In this document: positions 1 through 8,017 of the stretch, piece after piece
Layout of the letters: each line of letters starts with the position of its first letter
How positions within the stretch are numbered: the first letter of the stretch is position 1
DNA from: Faecalimonas umbilicata
GTDB taxonomy: Bacteria > Bacillota > Clostridia > Lachnospirales > Lachnospiraceae
Length of the DNA: 64,000 nucleotides
Assembly: GCF_004346095.1 (NCBI RefSeq)
Contig: NZ_SLZV01000018.1
Location: forward strand, 1-64,000
Reading direction: 5' to 3'
The notes under the pieces: generated by a model
What the model was told of the DNA's origin: nothing
The model's database searches: none
What the model saw: the letters and a program-made list of their open reading frames with translations, nothing else
Made by a program: the position numbers and the translations under genes

Positions 1-574
1 TTTTTCTCATAGCGATCATCCTTTCTTTGATAACACTATTTTACCATACATCATCTCAAAAATATATAGCAGAAATTTAATTTATTCTATACTAGAACGT
101 TATCCACACACTGCATTCGGAAGTGAACAAATCATCAAGATTTCATTGGAATCTATGCTGATCAGCCTGTTTCGTCGATATTCAGAAGAAGAACCCCTCT
201 TCGCCTATGAGCAGGCCGAACATCCGATGTTACACCGCAACCACGATATTTTTCTCAGTCAGGTAATCCAATATTTAAATCAACATATCTCGGAGCATCT
301 GACTGTCGCACAGATCTGCAAAGATAATATGATTGGACGTTCCCACCTGCAAAATATTTTTCATAAGAAAAAAGGATGTGGTGTCATGGAATACTTTTCC
401 TGGCTAAAAATAGAAGCAGCGAAAAAGCTGATCCGCGAGAACCGCTACAACTATTCGCAGATTGCAAACCTGCTCGGTTACTCATCTTATCAGTATTTTT
501 CGCTGCAATTTAAAAATTATACACGAATGACCCCTTCCCAGTATCACCGTTCCATTAAATCTTTTTCTGAGTAG
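1..574 (+). CDS. AraC-family transcriptional regulator, 5' end cut by window edge
   Basis: The frame starting at base 2 has no stop from the window edge to the TAG at 572-574, so the gene continues to the left. The TTG at base 146 is an internal leucine, not the start. About 190 residues are visible. The first part (for example the stretch around HTAFGSEQII) looks like the tail of a ligand-binding domain. The last 100 residues are an AraC/XylS double helix-turn-helix, with LTVAQICKDNMIGRSHLQN as first helix pair and IANLLGYSSYQYFSLQFK, then TPSQYHR, as the second. The gene converges on the DUF4091 gene and overlaps it by 20 bases at the 3' ends. Position suggests, but does not prove, that it controls the sugar ABC transporter operon next to it. 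Confidence 0.9.
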   Translation, partial: FSHSDHPFFDNTILPYIISKIYSRNLIYSILERYPHTAFGSEQIIKISLESMLISLFRRYSEEEPLFAYEQAEHPMLHRNHDIFLSQVIQYLNQHISEHLTVAQICKDNMIGRSHLQNIFHKKKGCGVMEYFSWLKIEAAKKLIRENRYNYSQIANLLGYSSYQYFSLQFKNYTRMTPSQYHRSIKSFSE

Positions 575-2213
575 CTGTGCGGATTGCCGCATTTATCCGC
601 TCTCTGCAATCAGTCAGATAAGAAATACTTCTCGGATATTTCTTAAACGTCACTTCTTCGTCCTGTGTCCGTTCTATACATTTCAGAACTGTATTTCGGT
701 CTGTCAGACCCTCCAACAGATACATGGCTCTCAGATCATTCATTGCCTCATCCATCAGCATCAGACGGATAGATTCTTCAGGTTTTCTGTCTGCCCCTGG
801 ATATACAAGGAACGGATCGCCCGATGGAAATGCTCCAGATGCATCCGTACAGCGGTATGGATCAATCGGATAGAGCGATTTCTCTGAATTATAGAAGTTA
901 TATCCCCAGTGAAGGAATCCATCCAACTGATATTTGTACATCTGCACCCCTAAGATTCTTGTCCTATATCCAGGCTGTACAATGAAACGATTTGATACAT
1001 CTTCATACTGTCCAGTACAGTAATATCCCCATAACTTTTCCGGTCGGTCTTCTAAAAATGGTTCCATATGATTCAATGCACATACCGGCTGGCTGACCAG
1101 TCCTTCCTTATAGAAATCATAATCAGACAGCGCATCAAATACGATGCATCCTTCTAAATCCTCTGCTACAATCTGCTTTGCTGCACGATAAGAATCAATC
1201 TGTGTCATCTGGGGTTCATCAGAAATATGGAAATATACTTTCTCGCGAATCCCAAGTCTGTCCATCTCTTCTTTGAGTGCCGTCAGAAATTGATGCAGGA
1301 AATTTTTATACGCCTCTCCAGAGGCATCCGTATCCCATCCAAATAACTTCACCAATTCCCCATCTTTCTCTCCTACAATCTTCGGCGCTGCAACTGCTCC
1401 CCACTGGGAGAACAAATGAGAAATCTCATAATATTCTATTCCACATCTCTGGCACATGCTCACCCACTTTTCAAAATTTGCAAATCCAAATGTGTATTGG
1501 TTTCCCTCTGCCTTTACGTCAACAAGCTGTACCGTACGTCTTTCTCCTCCCACTGCCGTATCAAGCGGCGGAGTAAATACTGGTGTCAGAAGCATGTTGC
1601 AGTTTCGTTTTACTGCTGTCTTCACAAAATTTTCTACAACTTCCCAATATTCATCTGAAAATACTTCCAGTTGATAGTAGTCTGCAAGACAGTCTGTATG
1701 AAACCATTCTGTACGCGGAACTGGAAGTTTTGGAAGTACCTGGTCAATCACTTCACAGAACACTTCCAGTTTGCCGATAAGATCTTCTCCATGCGTTAGA
1801 CGAATCTCCAACGGATATTCCCCCGCCTGGATGTCTTCAGGAATCTCTACATCGATCCACAAACTTCTCCATTGTCCGCTCACCATAGGAAATCCAAGTT
1901 CAGGAATCTTGGTCAAAAGATCCGGATATAGCCCCGGTGCTGTAGTAAGGTAATCTTCATCCCTGCTCATATGACATGGATATTCACATGGTACAAGCTG
2001 TACAAGACGGACATCCACTTGATTTCTAATTGGAGATATCACTTCCACCTTTCCTCTCTCTTTTCCATTTCCCGCCCAGTAATAAGCAATCTGAAAAGAT
2101 ACGTTTTCCCCTTTCAATGCAGTCAGTCTTGCAAGGTTTCCCTCTCCTGATGGTTCCTTATCTGCAAACACCTTTTCCATTGCAGATACCATTTTGATTC
2201 TGAAATATTTCAT
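555..2213 (-). CDS. DUF4091 domain-containing protein (glycoside hydrolase-like)
   Basis: A 552-residue protein with the layout of the DUF4091 family, which is distantly related to GH123-type glycosidases: an N-terminal beta domain (about 1-170), then a TIM-barrel-like region carrying CLADYYQLEVFSDEYWE and FHISDEPQMTQIDSY. The acidic HISDEP motif fits a catalytic region. No signal peptide is visible, so it is probably cytosolic. An upstream GTG (2243) would add 10 residues, but the ATG at 2213 has AGAGAGG at good distance and is preferred. It is the last gene of a binding protein-permease-permease operon, so it likely acts on the imported sugar or glycan. The substrate is unknown. Confidence 0.8.
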   Translation of the reverse strand: MKYFRIKMVSAMEKVFADKEPSGEGNLARLTALKGENVSFQIAYYWAGNGKERGKVEVISPIRNQVDVRLVQLVPCEYPCHMSRDEDYLTTAPGLYPDLLTKIPELGFPMVSGQWRSLWIDVEIPEDIQAGEYPLEIRLTHGEDLIGKLEVFCEVIDQVLPKLPVPRTEWFHTDCLADYYQLEVFSDEYWEVVENFVKTAVKRNCNMLLTPVFTPPLDTAVGGERRTVQLVDVKAEGNQYTFGFANFEKWVSMCQRCGIEYYEISHLFSQWGAVAAPKIVGEKDGELVKLFGWDTDASGEAYKNFLHQFLTALKEEMDRLGIREKVYFHISDEPQMTQIDSYRAAKQIVAEDLEGCIVFDALSDYDFYKEGLVSQPVCALNHMEPFLEDRPEKLWGYYCTGQYEDVSNRFIVQPGYRTRILGVQMYKYQLDGFLHWGYNFYNSEKSLYPIDPYRCTDASGAFPSGDPFLVYPGADRKPEESIRLMLMDEAMNDLRAMYLLEGLTDRNTVLKCIERTQDEEVTFKKYPRSISYLTDCRERINAAIRTATQKKI

Positions 2214-2263
2214 TCCTTTTCCTCTCTTTCTGAGCCTCATCACTCTGAATTTTTTCGTCTATT

Positions 2264-3112
2264 TTATCCTTTCACTCCGCTAAGTGCAATACCTTCTACA
2301 AACTGCTTCTGCAAAAATGCATACAAGATAAACGGGAAGATAAATGACACGGTTGCTCCCGCCAAAATAAGCCCATAATTTGTCTGATACTGTGTCTTTA
2401 ACAATGACAATGCAACAGTCAATGTGTACATAGAAGAATCGGTTGTGGATACAAGCGGCCACATAAAATCATTCCATGAAGTCACAAAAGTAAATACGAC
2501 AAGTGACACAAGAACTGGTTTGATCAGAGGAATTACGATATTGATAAAGATCTTGTATTCCGGACAGCCATCCACCTTTGCCGCCTCTAAAAGTTCATCC
2601 GGAACACTTTCCATAAACTGCCGGATCAAAAATACACCAAACGCATTTAAGATAATCACTACCAGCGCAAAATATGTGTTGAGAAGCCCTAATTTCTTCA
2701 TAATAATAAATACCGGAATCATAGTAACCTGCCCTGGAATCATTAGTGTGAGCATATACACTTTAAAAAGAAATTCTTTTCCCCAGAAATGTTTTTTCTC
2801 AAATCCGTATGCTGCCATGGAAGCAATCACGCAGTTGAAAAAGCAGGAACAACCGACAACGATTACACTATTCATTAGCGAGCGGAAAAATCCACTCTTT
2901 CCAAATACATGCTCATAGTTTGTAAAATCTGTAAAATTCACATCGCCCCACGAAATCATCAGTGTCGTAGAATGCGTAAAGGACATGATCAGCATATACA
3001 AAAACGGTGCAATGCAGATCGCCGCAAAAATTAGGATGAAGAAAAGTCCGATGACTCCAAGCGGTGTCCATGCTTTTTGTTTTTTCGTGTTTGTAGCACT
3101 CATACCTGCCAT
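2264..3112 (-). CDS. Carbohydrate ABC transporter permease (MalG type)
   Basis: A 282-residue inner-membrane permease with six predicted helices. It has the EAA loop that contacts the ATPase (ELLEAAKVDGCPEYKIFINI) near residue 190 and the family ending FVEGIALSGVKG. It starts one base after the MalF-type permease gene ends, so the two are coupled. No ATPase gene is present in this operon. CUT1-family systems without one usually borrow a shared MsmX-type ATPase, which is inferred here. Substrate unknown. Confidence 0.93.
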   Translation of the reverse strand: MAGMSATNTKKQKAWTPLGVIGLFFILIFAAICIAPFLYMLIMSFTHSTTLMISWGDVNFTDFTNYEHVFGKSGFFRSLMNSVIVVGCSCFFNCVIASMAAYGFEKKHFWGKEFLFKVYMLTLMIPGQVTMIPVFIIMKKLGLLNTYFALVVIILNAFGVFLIRQFMESVPDELLEAAKVDGCPEYKIFINIVIPLIKPVLVSLVVFTFVTSWNDFMWPLVSTTDSSMYTLTVALSLLKTQYQTNYGLILAGATVSFIFPFILYAFLQKQFVEGIALSGVKG

Positions 3113-3113
3113 A

Positions 3114-4019
3114 CTACTTTCCCTTCCTTTCCTTGAAAAACAGATTTTCTATAACATTAATAATCACGACGATCAAGAGTAGCAACATTGCCATCGCACA
3201 TGCATATCCCATTTTGTACTGTTTAAATGCCGCATTGTAAATTCCCATAACAAGCGTGACAGTAGCACGTCCCGGACCTCCTCCGGTCATTAGGTATGCA
3301 AGGTCAAATACCTGGAAAGACCAAATGATCCCAAGTGTCACTACAAGATAAGTGATCGGTTTTAACATCGGCAGTGTAATCTTAAAAAACTGTTGAATGG
3401 ATGTCGCTCCATCTACTTTTGCCGCCTCGTATAAATCTTTTGAGATTCCCATAATTCCTGCATAATAAATAACGAGAAAATATCCGACATTTTTCCAGAC
3501 TGCGACAATACATATACTGATCAGTGCTGTCTTTGTACTGCCGAGCCAATTAACTGAATCTAGATGAAAAAAATTTAAGATGTTGTTTAACAACCCACCC
3601 TCTGTATTTAAAATAATCCTCCAGATGGTTCCCGCTGTAACTGCTGATGCAATTACCGGAATAAACATAACACTTCTTAAAAATCCCCCTGTCTTATTCT
3701 GCATTTTATATGCGAGAAATGCTGCAAAAACTAATGAAAGTATCGTCTGTGCCGGCACAGTCATCAATACATACAAAAGTGTGTTTTTCGCTGCATCTGC
3801 AACATAACCATCCTGAAATACCCTTTCATAATTTTCAAGTCCGACAAACTTCGGCGGGGTCATAATATTGTAGCTTGTAAAACTAAAATATCCTGACATA
3901 AAAATCGGTATAATACAAAAAGCCATGATCAAAATAAAACTTGGCAATACATATATAATTCCCTGCAATGCTTCTTTCTTTTTCCTGGACACAGGATCAC
4001 TTCCTTCCTTGTAAATCAA
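3114..4019 (-). CDS. Sugar ABC transporter permease (MalF type)
   Basis: A 301-residue permease of the CUT1 family. A cytosolic start (VSRKKKEALQG) is followed by six hydrophobic helices, with the EAA loop DLYEAAKVDGATSIQQFFKI near residue 200 and the conserved MTGGGPGRATVTLVMGIYN segment before the fifth helix. It pairs with the MalG-type gene downstream and the binding protein upstream. A hairpin in the 66-base gap before it may set the ratio of binding protein to permease. Confidence 0.93.
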   Translation of the reverse strand: MIYKEGSDPVSRKKKEALQGIIYVLPSFILIMAFCIIPIFMSGYFSFTSYNIMTPPKFVGLENYERVFQDGYVADAAKNTLLYVLMTVPAQTILSLVFAAFLAYKMQNKTGGFLRSVMFIPVIASAVTAGTIWRIILNTEGGLLNNILNFFHLDSVNWLGSTKTALISICIVAVWKNVGYFLVIYYAGIMGISKDLYEAAKVDGATSIQQFFKITLPMLKPITYLVVTLGIIWSFQVFDLAYLMTGGGPGRATVTLVMGIYNAAFKQYKMGYACAMAMLLLLIVVIINVIENLFFKERKGK

Positions 4020-4021
4020 TC

Positions 4022-4045
4022 GGGAGAACCTTTTTAGATTCTCCC
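4022..4045 (-). other. mRNA hairpin between binding-protein and permease genes
   Basis: A perfect 7-bp stem (GGGAGAA / TTCTCCC) with a 10-base loop lies between the binding protein stop and the permease start. No U-run follows it on the minus strand, so it is not a normal terminator. Such hairpins commonly protect the upstream message and help binding protein exceed permease in amount; that role is inferred. Confidence 0.5.
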
Positions 4046-4085
4046 AATCGGCTTACGCTTCTAATTGAATTTTCTGATAACAGTT

Positions 4086-5345
4086 CTATTTTAAATTCGT
4101 ATTATAATACTCTGTCGTCTGCTTCAGCACTTCCTCCGGTGTCATTTCTCCCAGCATCATAGACTGAAGATTTTTATACAGAGTGTCATAAAGGGAACTT
4201 GCCCCTTTAAATACAGGAAGTGACACAAAGTTGTCGCCATAGTCAGAGAATAATTCTGCAAAACGCTCATCTCCGGAATACGTCTCGTCCTTTGTAATTG
4301 GAGGTTGTTCAGATACTGTCTTATGGAAATCAGACATCACATCCGCACTTGTGATATACTTCATCAATTTTGCTGCAAGTTCTTTATTCTCGCATTTTTC
4401 AAACATCACAAGCGAATCCGCTGCGACAAATGTCTGTGCTTTCTCAGGACCTTCGATCAACGGCTGGAAATCCCAGTTGACTTTATCTCCAACTGTCAGC
4501 GCATTGCTGGATGCAAGTACTGCCATTGCTGCTTCTCCATTTTTAAACGGCTGCAGTACATCGTCATTTGATGTACAGGAGTCTGGAAGTATTCCCTGCT
4601 CTTTCAAGCTATATAAAAATTTTGTTGCTTCCAGTCCTTCTTTGGAATCAATTGTAAGATTTCCTTCTTCATCTACAATTTCTCCACCTGCTCCCCAAAA
4701 ATATGGCCAGTAAATCTCATTTAAAGATCCATAGTGAGGATTTCCCCAATCCTGAAGAAACGGTGCCACATTTGGATTGCTTTCTTTGATTTTTTTGCAT
4801 GCACTAACCAGTTCATCCCAATTTGTTGGTATTTTGTCAATTCCCGCTTCCTTCAAAAGATCCATATTTGCGACAAGAATTCTTGGATTTCCAACAACAA
4901 CCGGAAGTGCATACTGTCCTTCCTGAATATTTCCAAGTTCATAATACAGATAATTTTCTTTTTCCTCATCTGTAAAATACTCATCAATATCTGTCAGTGC
5001 CCCCATATCGATATAATCATAAAACATTTCCATATACATATATCCAACATCCGGTCCATCATCCGAAGTTGTTCCTGTCAGATATTTCTCCTCATAATTA
5101 TCCCACGGAATGATCTCCACCTTTACCTCACAATTATTCTCTTTTCCGAATGCTTCCATTTTTTCTCCCCAGAATTCCTCGTCGGTCACTTTCGCATCCG
5201 TCGCTGCAAACGTTGGCATCCAAAGTGTGATTTTTTCCTTTCCCCCTGATTTCTTTTCATCTCCTGAACCAGAACCGCATCCACTAAATAGTCCAACTGT
5301 CATCGCTGCCACTGCAAGCAGTGCAATTACCTTTTTTTGTTTCAT
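4086..5345 (-). CDS. Extracellular sugar-binding lipoprotein of ABC transporter
   Basis: A 419-residue family 1 solute-binding protein. The N-terminus is a lipoprotein signal peptide (MKQKKVIALLAVAAMTVGLF then SGCGSG), so the mature protein starts at a lipidated Cys near residue 23. The start of the mature part (ITLWMPTFAATDAKVTDEEF) and later stretches are typical of CUT1 oligosaccharide binders. The ATG has AGGAGG 9 bases upstream. It is the first gene of the operon with two permeases and a DUF4091 protein. The ligand cannot be told from sequence. Confidence 0.92.
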   Translation of the reverse strand: MKQKKVIALLAVAAMTVGLFSGCGSGSGDEKKSGGKEKITLWMPTFAATDAKVTDEEFWGEKMEAFGKENNCEVKVEIIPWDNYEEKYLTGTTSDDGPDVGYMYMEMFYDYIDMGALTDIDEYFTDEEKENYLYYELGNIQEGQYALPVVVGNPRILVANMDLLKEAGIDKIPTNWDELVSACKKIKESNPNVAPFLQDWGNPHYGSLNEIYWPYFWGAGGEIVDEEGNLTIDSKEGLEATKFLYSLKEQGILPDSCTSNDDVLQPFKNGEAAMAVLASSNALTVGDKVNWDFQPLIEGPEKAQTFVAADSLVMFEKCENKELAAKLMKYITSADVMSDFHKTVSEQPPITKDETYSGDERFAELFSDYGDNFVSLPVFKGASSLYDTLYKNLQSMMLGEMTPEEVLKQTTEYYNTNLK

Positions 5346-5531
5346 AACTTATTTCCTCCTTTTGCTAAATTGTTTTGTGTAATTCGCTCATTTATTTATC
5401 TCTTAATCAAATAATATAACACTTTTGCACAATTTTCTTCCTATAATTGTCCGTGTTCTGCATACTTTTGTCCATTTTGTGAAACTATCCCTTCTCTTTC
5501 TGTTCTGTTTTCTTGAGATCTCAATTCTTTA

Positions 5532-5561
5532 TTGCACACCAGCAGATTTCTATGGTATAAT
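5532..5561 (+). promoter_or_regulatory. Promoter with extended -10 for the 35-residue ORF
   Basis: TTGCAC (5532-5537) and TATAAT (5556-5561) are 18 bases apart, with TGG just before the -10 giving an extended -10 element. The ATG of the small ORF lies about 35 bases downstream. Confidence 0.7.
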
Positions 5562-5596
5562 GAGATTCAAATGAAAGCTGAAAGAAGGTATCTATT

Positions 5597-5704
5597 ATGT
5601 TAGTAGCTATCATTGGTATTTCTATTCTTGCAGCTGTCATCGCTGCAGTTGTCACAGCTTCATTTGCCGGCGTGCTCGCAGCAGAGCTTGACGATGAAGA
5701 ATAA
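5597..5704 (+). CDS. Small single-helix membrane peptide (35 aa), unrecognised
   Basis: The peptide starts MLVAIIGISILAAVIAAV, continues with a short Ala-rich part and ends in an acidic tail (AELDDEE), so it is one hydrophobic helix with a charged end. Support for a real gene is strong for its size: a near-consensus promoter 35 bases upstream, AAAGAAGG as ribosome binding site 8 bases before the ATG, and a terminator hairpin 10 bases after the stop. It is a complete monocistronic unit on the plus strand between two minus-strand operons. Function unknown; a type I toxin-like or regulatory membrane peptide are possibilities, but nothing in the sequence decides. Confidence 0.65.
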   Translation: MLVAIIGISILAAVIAAVVTASFAGVLAAELDDEE

Positions 5705-5714
5705 GAAATCATTA

Positions 5715-5757
5715 AAAATGGATGCAGACCTGCCACTTACAGATCCGCATCCATTTT
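5715..5757. terminator. Terminator hairpin, probably bidirectional
   Basis: Perfect 11-bp stem AAAATGGATGC / GCATCCATTTT with a 21-base loop and T-rich ends on both strands. It ends the small plus-strand ORF and faces the end of the YccF gene on the minus strand. Confidence 0.8.
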
Positions 5758-5799
5758 CATTTATATAATTCTACATAGAAGAGACAATTATCCGCTGTA

Positions 5800-6171
5800 C
5801 TAAACAATACTGTCATGTACAACACTTCCAAACGGCATCAGTGCTAGCTTGGCAATTTTAAAATGCTGCAATCCAAACGGGATTCCGATAATTGTAATAC
5901 ATAACAGACATCCCAGCAGCGCTGACTCAATTGCAAGTGGAAGTCCCGAGACAAGCAACCATATGATATTCAGCAAGAGGGAACCTGCACCTCCTCCATA
6001 AGTAATCTCCTTTCCAAACGGGAAAAACGACAATGCCGCAAACTTAAAACACTGCATCCCCACCGGGATTCCTATGATTGTGATACACCAGAGGCACCCC
6101 GTCAGAAGCCAGCTAAGCCCTGAGATCACACCTCCACAGAGAAACCAGATTACATTTCCAAGACATCCCAT
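5800..6171 (-). CDS. YccF domain-containing membrane protein (DUF307)
   Basis: A 123-residue protein with an internal repeat of the YccF domain: GCLWCITIIGIPVGMQCFKF in the first half and LLGCLLCITIIGIPFGLQHFKI in the second, each preceded by a hydrophobic helix. Length and repeat match YccF. It is an inner-membrane protein with about four helices; no activity is established for the family. Its ATG lies inside the last codons of the 160-residue gene upstream (22-base overlap), so the two are translationally coupled, and both sit behind a manganese riboswitch. This suggests a role linked to manganese or to envelope metal homeostasis. Confidence 0.88.
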   Translation of the reverse strand: MGCLGNVIWFLCGGVISGLSWLLTGCLWCITIIGIPVGMQCFKFAALSFFPFGKEITYGGGAGSLLLNIIWLLVSGLPLAIESALLGCLLCITIIGIPFGLQHFKIAKLALMPFGSVVHDSIV

Positions 6172-6632
6172 ACTACATCCTCCTCTCCATCTTTCTGATA
6201 TCGTTGATTCATCATCTGAAGGCTTAAAAGAAGCTGTCGGATCCTCTCAAGCGCTTCATCTACCTGCTTTGATGCACGCGTAATTTTTTCCTGCATAGCC
6301 CAATCTGATAAAATATTATCAAAAAATATATCTGCGAACTTTTCAAAACTTTGTATTTCCACATGAATTTCCGCATTTACGGAGATATCTGCCAGTTCTT
6401 TTTCAAACATCTTCACTTTCTTTCCGGCAAGCTCCAGTGATTCCTGTGCTTCTTCCAGTCGATTATGCTTCAGCATACTGCTCAAAGCCCCGCCTCCCAG
6501 AATATCCCATATTCCTAAATACTTCGCATCCTCTAACTTTTTCTTTGCCTCTTCCAGGCAATGGACTGCACATACTCCCGCTGCCATTGCCTCCTTTACC
6601 TCCTGCACATTTCCTTTCCTTTTTTCTTCCAT
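6150..6632 (-). CDS. Unrecognised helical cytosolic protein under Mn riboswitch control
   Basis: A 160-residue, charged, largely alpha-helical protein without signal peptide or membrane helix. Residues 15-75 (HCLEEAKKKLEDAKYLGIWD; SSMLKHNRLEEAQESLELAG) and 110-145 look like coiled-coil or helical-bundle segments. A Gly-rich turn (WDILGGGALS) separates the first two helices. The ATG at 6632 has AGAAAGGA 8 bases upstream; a TTG at 6680 would add 16 residues but lacks such a site. The gene overlaps yccF and is the first gene after the manganese riboswitch. I do not recognise the family. A cytosolic partner of the YccF protein is the simplest idea, and it is inference. Confidence 0.75.
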   Translation of the reverse strand: MEEKRKGNVQEVKEAMAAGVCAVHCLEEAKKKLEDAKYLGIWDILGGGALSSMLKHNRLEEAQESLELAGKKVKMFEKELADISVNAEIHVEIQSFEKFADIFFDNILSDWAMQEKITRASKQVDEALERIRQLLLSLQMMNQRYQKDGEEDVVWDVLEM

Positions 6633-6703
6633 AACTAAATCCTTTCTGCCCTTTTGGCTTCCACACTTTTCTCCCGGCAAAAATTCTTTTTTCTTCCAGC
6701 GGT

Positions 6704-6733
6704 ATCCTGCCGAAACACTTTTCCCGGCAGGTA
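6704..6733 (-). other. Leader hairpin downstream of the Mn riboswitch terminator
   Basis: CCTGCCG and CGGCAGG form a 7-bp stem in the leader between the riboswitch terminator and the first gene. No U-run follows. A near-copy of TGCCGGGAAAAGTGT recurs about 50 bases downstream in the leader (TGCCGGGAGAAAAGTGT). Role unknown. Confidence 0.4.
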
Positions 6734-6756
6734 TATATTCTAGATGTACTTTTTCT

Positions 6757-6808
6757 TAAAATAGAAAAAGACTCCTACCGGGGCAATTTCTGCCTCGATA
6801 AAAGTCTT
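6757..6808 (-). terminator. Riboswitch-controlled terminator
   Basis: On the minus strand AAGACT (6808-6803) pairs with AGTCTT (6773-6768), with inner stem GGCA/TGCC, followed by TTTTTCTATTTT. The 5' arm is part of the 3' strand of the aptamer P1 helix (GACTTTTAT), so ligand-stabilised P1 and the terminator exclude each other. That is the layout of an ON switch. Confidence 0.8.
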
Positions 6809-6895
6809 GCACATTTCATTTGATACGGATACCTCTCGATATCGGGTGACGATCTCAAACCCACCTTACGGTGTCTGGCTACTCCCTCTTATCTT
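6797..6895 (-). ncRNA. Manganese riboswitch (yybP-ykoY class)
   Basis: Read on the minus strand the segment has the two signature loops of the yybP-ykoY family: GGGAGTAGC near the 5' end and ATCGTCA in the second hairpin, followed by the 3' signature GCAAGACTTT. P1 is ATAAGAG / CTTTTAT. One internal hairpin is CACC-GTAA-GGTG with a GNRA loop; another is closed by TTTGA / TCAAA. The family senses Mn2+ and usually controls metal exporters (MntP, TerC or UPF0016 types, P-type ATPases). Here the genes downstream are an unknown helical protein and YccF. One base of the usual GGGG is missing, so the call is strong but not perfect. Confidence 0.85.
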
Positions 6896-6902
6896 GATTA
6901 TG

Positions 6903-6931
6903 ATTCTAATACGTTTCCCCGCTCTTGTCAA
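6903..6931 (-). promoter_or_regulatory. Promoter of the Mn riboswitch transcript
   Basis: TTGACA (6931-6926) and TAGAAT (6908-6903) on the minus strand are 17 bases apart. The predicted start is a few bases before the aptamer P1 helix, as expected for a riboswitch leader. Confidence 0.85.
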
Positions 6932-6980
6932 TCTATTTTTTCTGTTCACAAATCATTTTACAAATCTTATCACAAAATGA

Positions 6981-7835
6981 CTATTCCTGTTCAGTTTTTG
7001 CTCCGGAAACAGTAAACCCGTACTTCACAGTTCCATTTTCCCATACCGCTTCCAATTCATACACCGAATTCACCTCTGCTTCTTTCAGTTCGCCTTCACT
7101 TCCATCCATTGTGATATCCTGCTCTGTAAACTCTTCCTCTTCCCCAGAGAGTGTTTCCATGCTCCACTTTTTCACAGTGACTTTCTCCGGTTTCCTTGAG
7201 AACATAAATTTCAGACTCTTATCCTCCGCATCACAGATAATCTCCGGGAGTACACCTGCCTGATACTGTTCCAAAATAGACCCTTCTTCTGCTTTTTGAC
7301 TTTCTGTTGTCCCGTCATCCTCTGTATAACTCCAGTCATAGGAAACAGGGGAAATGCTTGTCGATACGATTGCAAGCTTCTGATAATTTTCAATACTGAG
7401 CGTCGGTATTTCAGAAGGATCTGGCGCCTGGTAAAATGCATCGATCAATGGCTGGTATTTCTCAGCAATTTTCTGATCTCCTTTTTCTGTACGAATCATC
7501 TTTGTCACACCTGCATACTGTGGCGGAAGACTCTGTGTAACTGCCCCATTTCCATAAATTTCTATTGTATCTCCTGCTTGCAGATTTTCTTTGGAAATCT
7601 TTTCTCCATTTTTGTCAAATAGCTTTCCATCTGGAATTTCTGCTTCAAACAATGTTTCATTTTTTATATCTGCAAAAATGTAAAATTCCTGTTCTTCCCC
7701 ATAAGTGAGATAAACTCCTTCTACAGTCGGTATTTCCTCTTTTTCTTTAGTTGTATTTTCCTTTTTTCCACAACCTGTACCTAAAATCAGTACTGATGCG
7801 AGAAGCACTCCTATCATTCTGCTTTTTTTCTTCAT
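6981..7835 (-). CDS. Lipoprotein of unknown function
   Basis: A 284-residue secreted lipoprotein: KKKSRMIGVLLASVLILGTG followed by a Cys (lipobox LGTGC) and a charged linker. The mature part starts with a small beta domain (about 40-120, with LQAGDTIEIYGNGAVTQSLP) resembling OB-like or DUF3221-type domains of Gram-positive lipoproteins. The second half is rich in acidic residues and could be a beta-sandwich. The ATG has GAGG upstream, and an extended -10 promoter lies about 75 bases upstream. It seems to be a single-gene unit between the thiamin operon terminator and the riboswitch promoter. Role unknown. Confidence 0.75.
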   Translation of the reverse strand: MKKKSRMIGVLLASVLILGTGCGKKENTTKEKEEIPTVEGVYLTYGEEQEFYIFADIKNETLFEAEIPDGKLFDKNGEKISKENLQAGDTIEIYGNGAVTQSLPPQYAGVTKMIRTEKGDQKIAEKYQPLIDAFYQAPDPSEIPTLSIENYQKLAIVSTSISPVSYDWSYTEDDGTTESQKAEEGSILEQYQAGVLPEIICDAEDKSLKFMFSRKPEKVTVKKWSMETLSGEEEEFTEQDITMDGSEGELKEAEVNSVYELEAVWENGTVKYGFTVSGAKTEQE

Positions 7836-7910
7836 GTCTAACGCCTCTTCTTTCTACTATATTTCTACTATATTTTTATTATCTTTCCCATTCTTTTTGA
7901 ATGTATCAGC

Positions 7911-7919
7911 ATTATACCA
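7911..7919 (-). promoter_or_regulatory. Extended -10 promoter of the lipoprotein gene
   Basis: On the minus strand TTGGTATAATG gives an extended -10 (TGG-TATAAT) with no clear -35. The leader that follows contains two direct copies of ATATAGTAGAA just before the gene. Confidence 0.55.
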
Positions 7920-7929
7920 AAAGCTCGCA

Positions 7930-7969
7930 GAAAAAAACAGTGCAGAATCTTCTTTTTAAGATTTTGCAC
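7930..7969 (-). terminator. Terminator of the thiamin operon
   Basis: GTGCAAAATCTT and AAGATTCTGCAC form a 12-bp stem with one G-U pair, followed by a TTTTTTT run on the minus strand. It lies about 50 bases after the thiE stop. Confidence 0.9.
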
Positions 7970-8017
7970 CGCTTTTCTTAAGATTTTACAAAGAATTCTA
8001 TTTTCTTTTTCGGCAAT

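Noticed and set aside
146-574. AraC gene starting at TTG 146
   Set aside because: The same frame is open to the left edge and the upstream residues look like part of the protein, so the gene is cut by the window.
4022-4045. Terminator after the sugar-binding protein gene
   Set aside because: The hairpin lacks a U-run and lies inside an operon; it is kept as an mRNA hairpin only.
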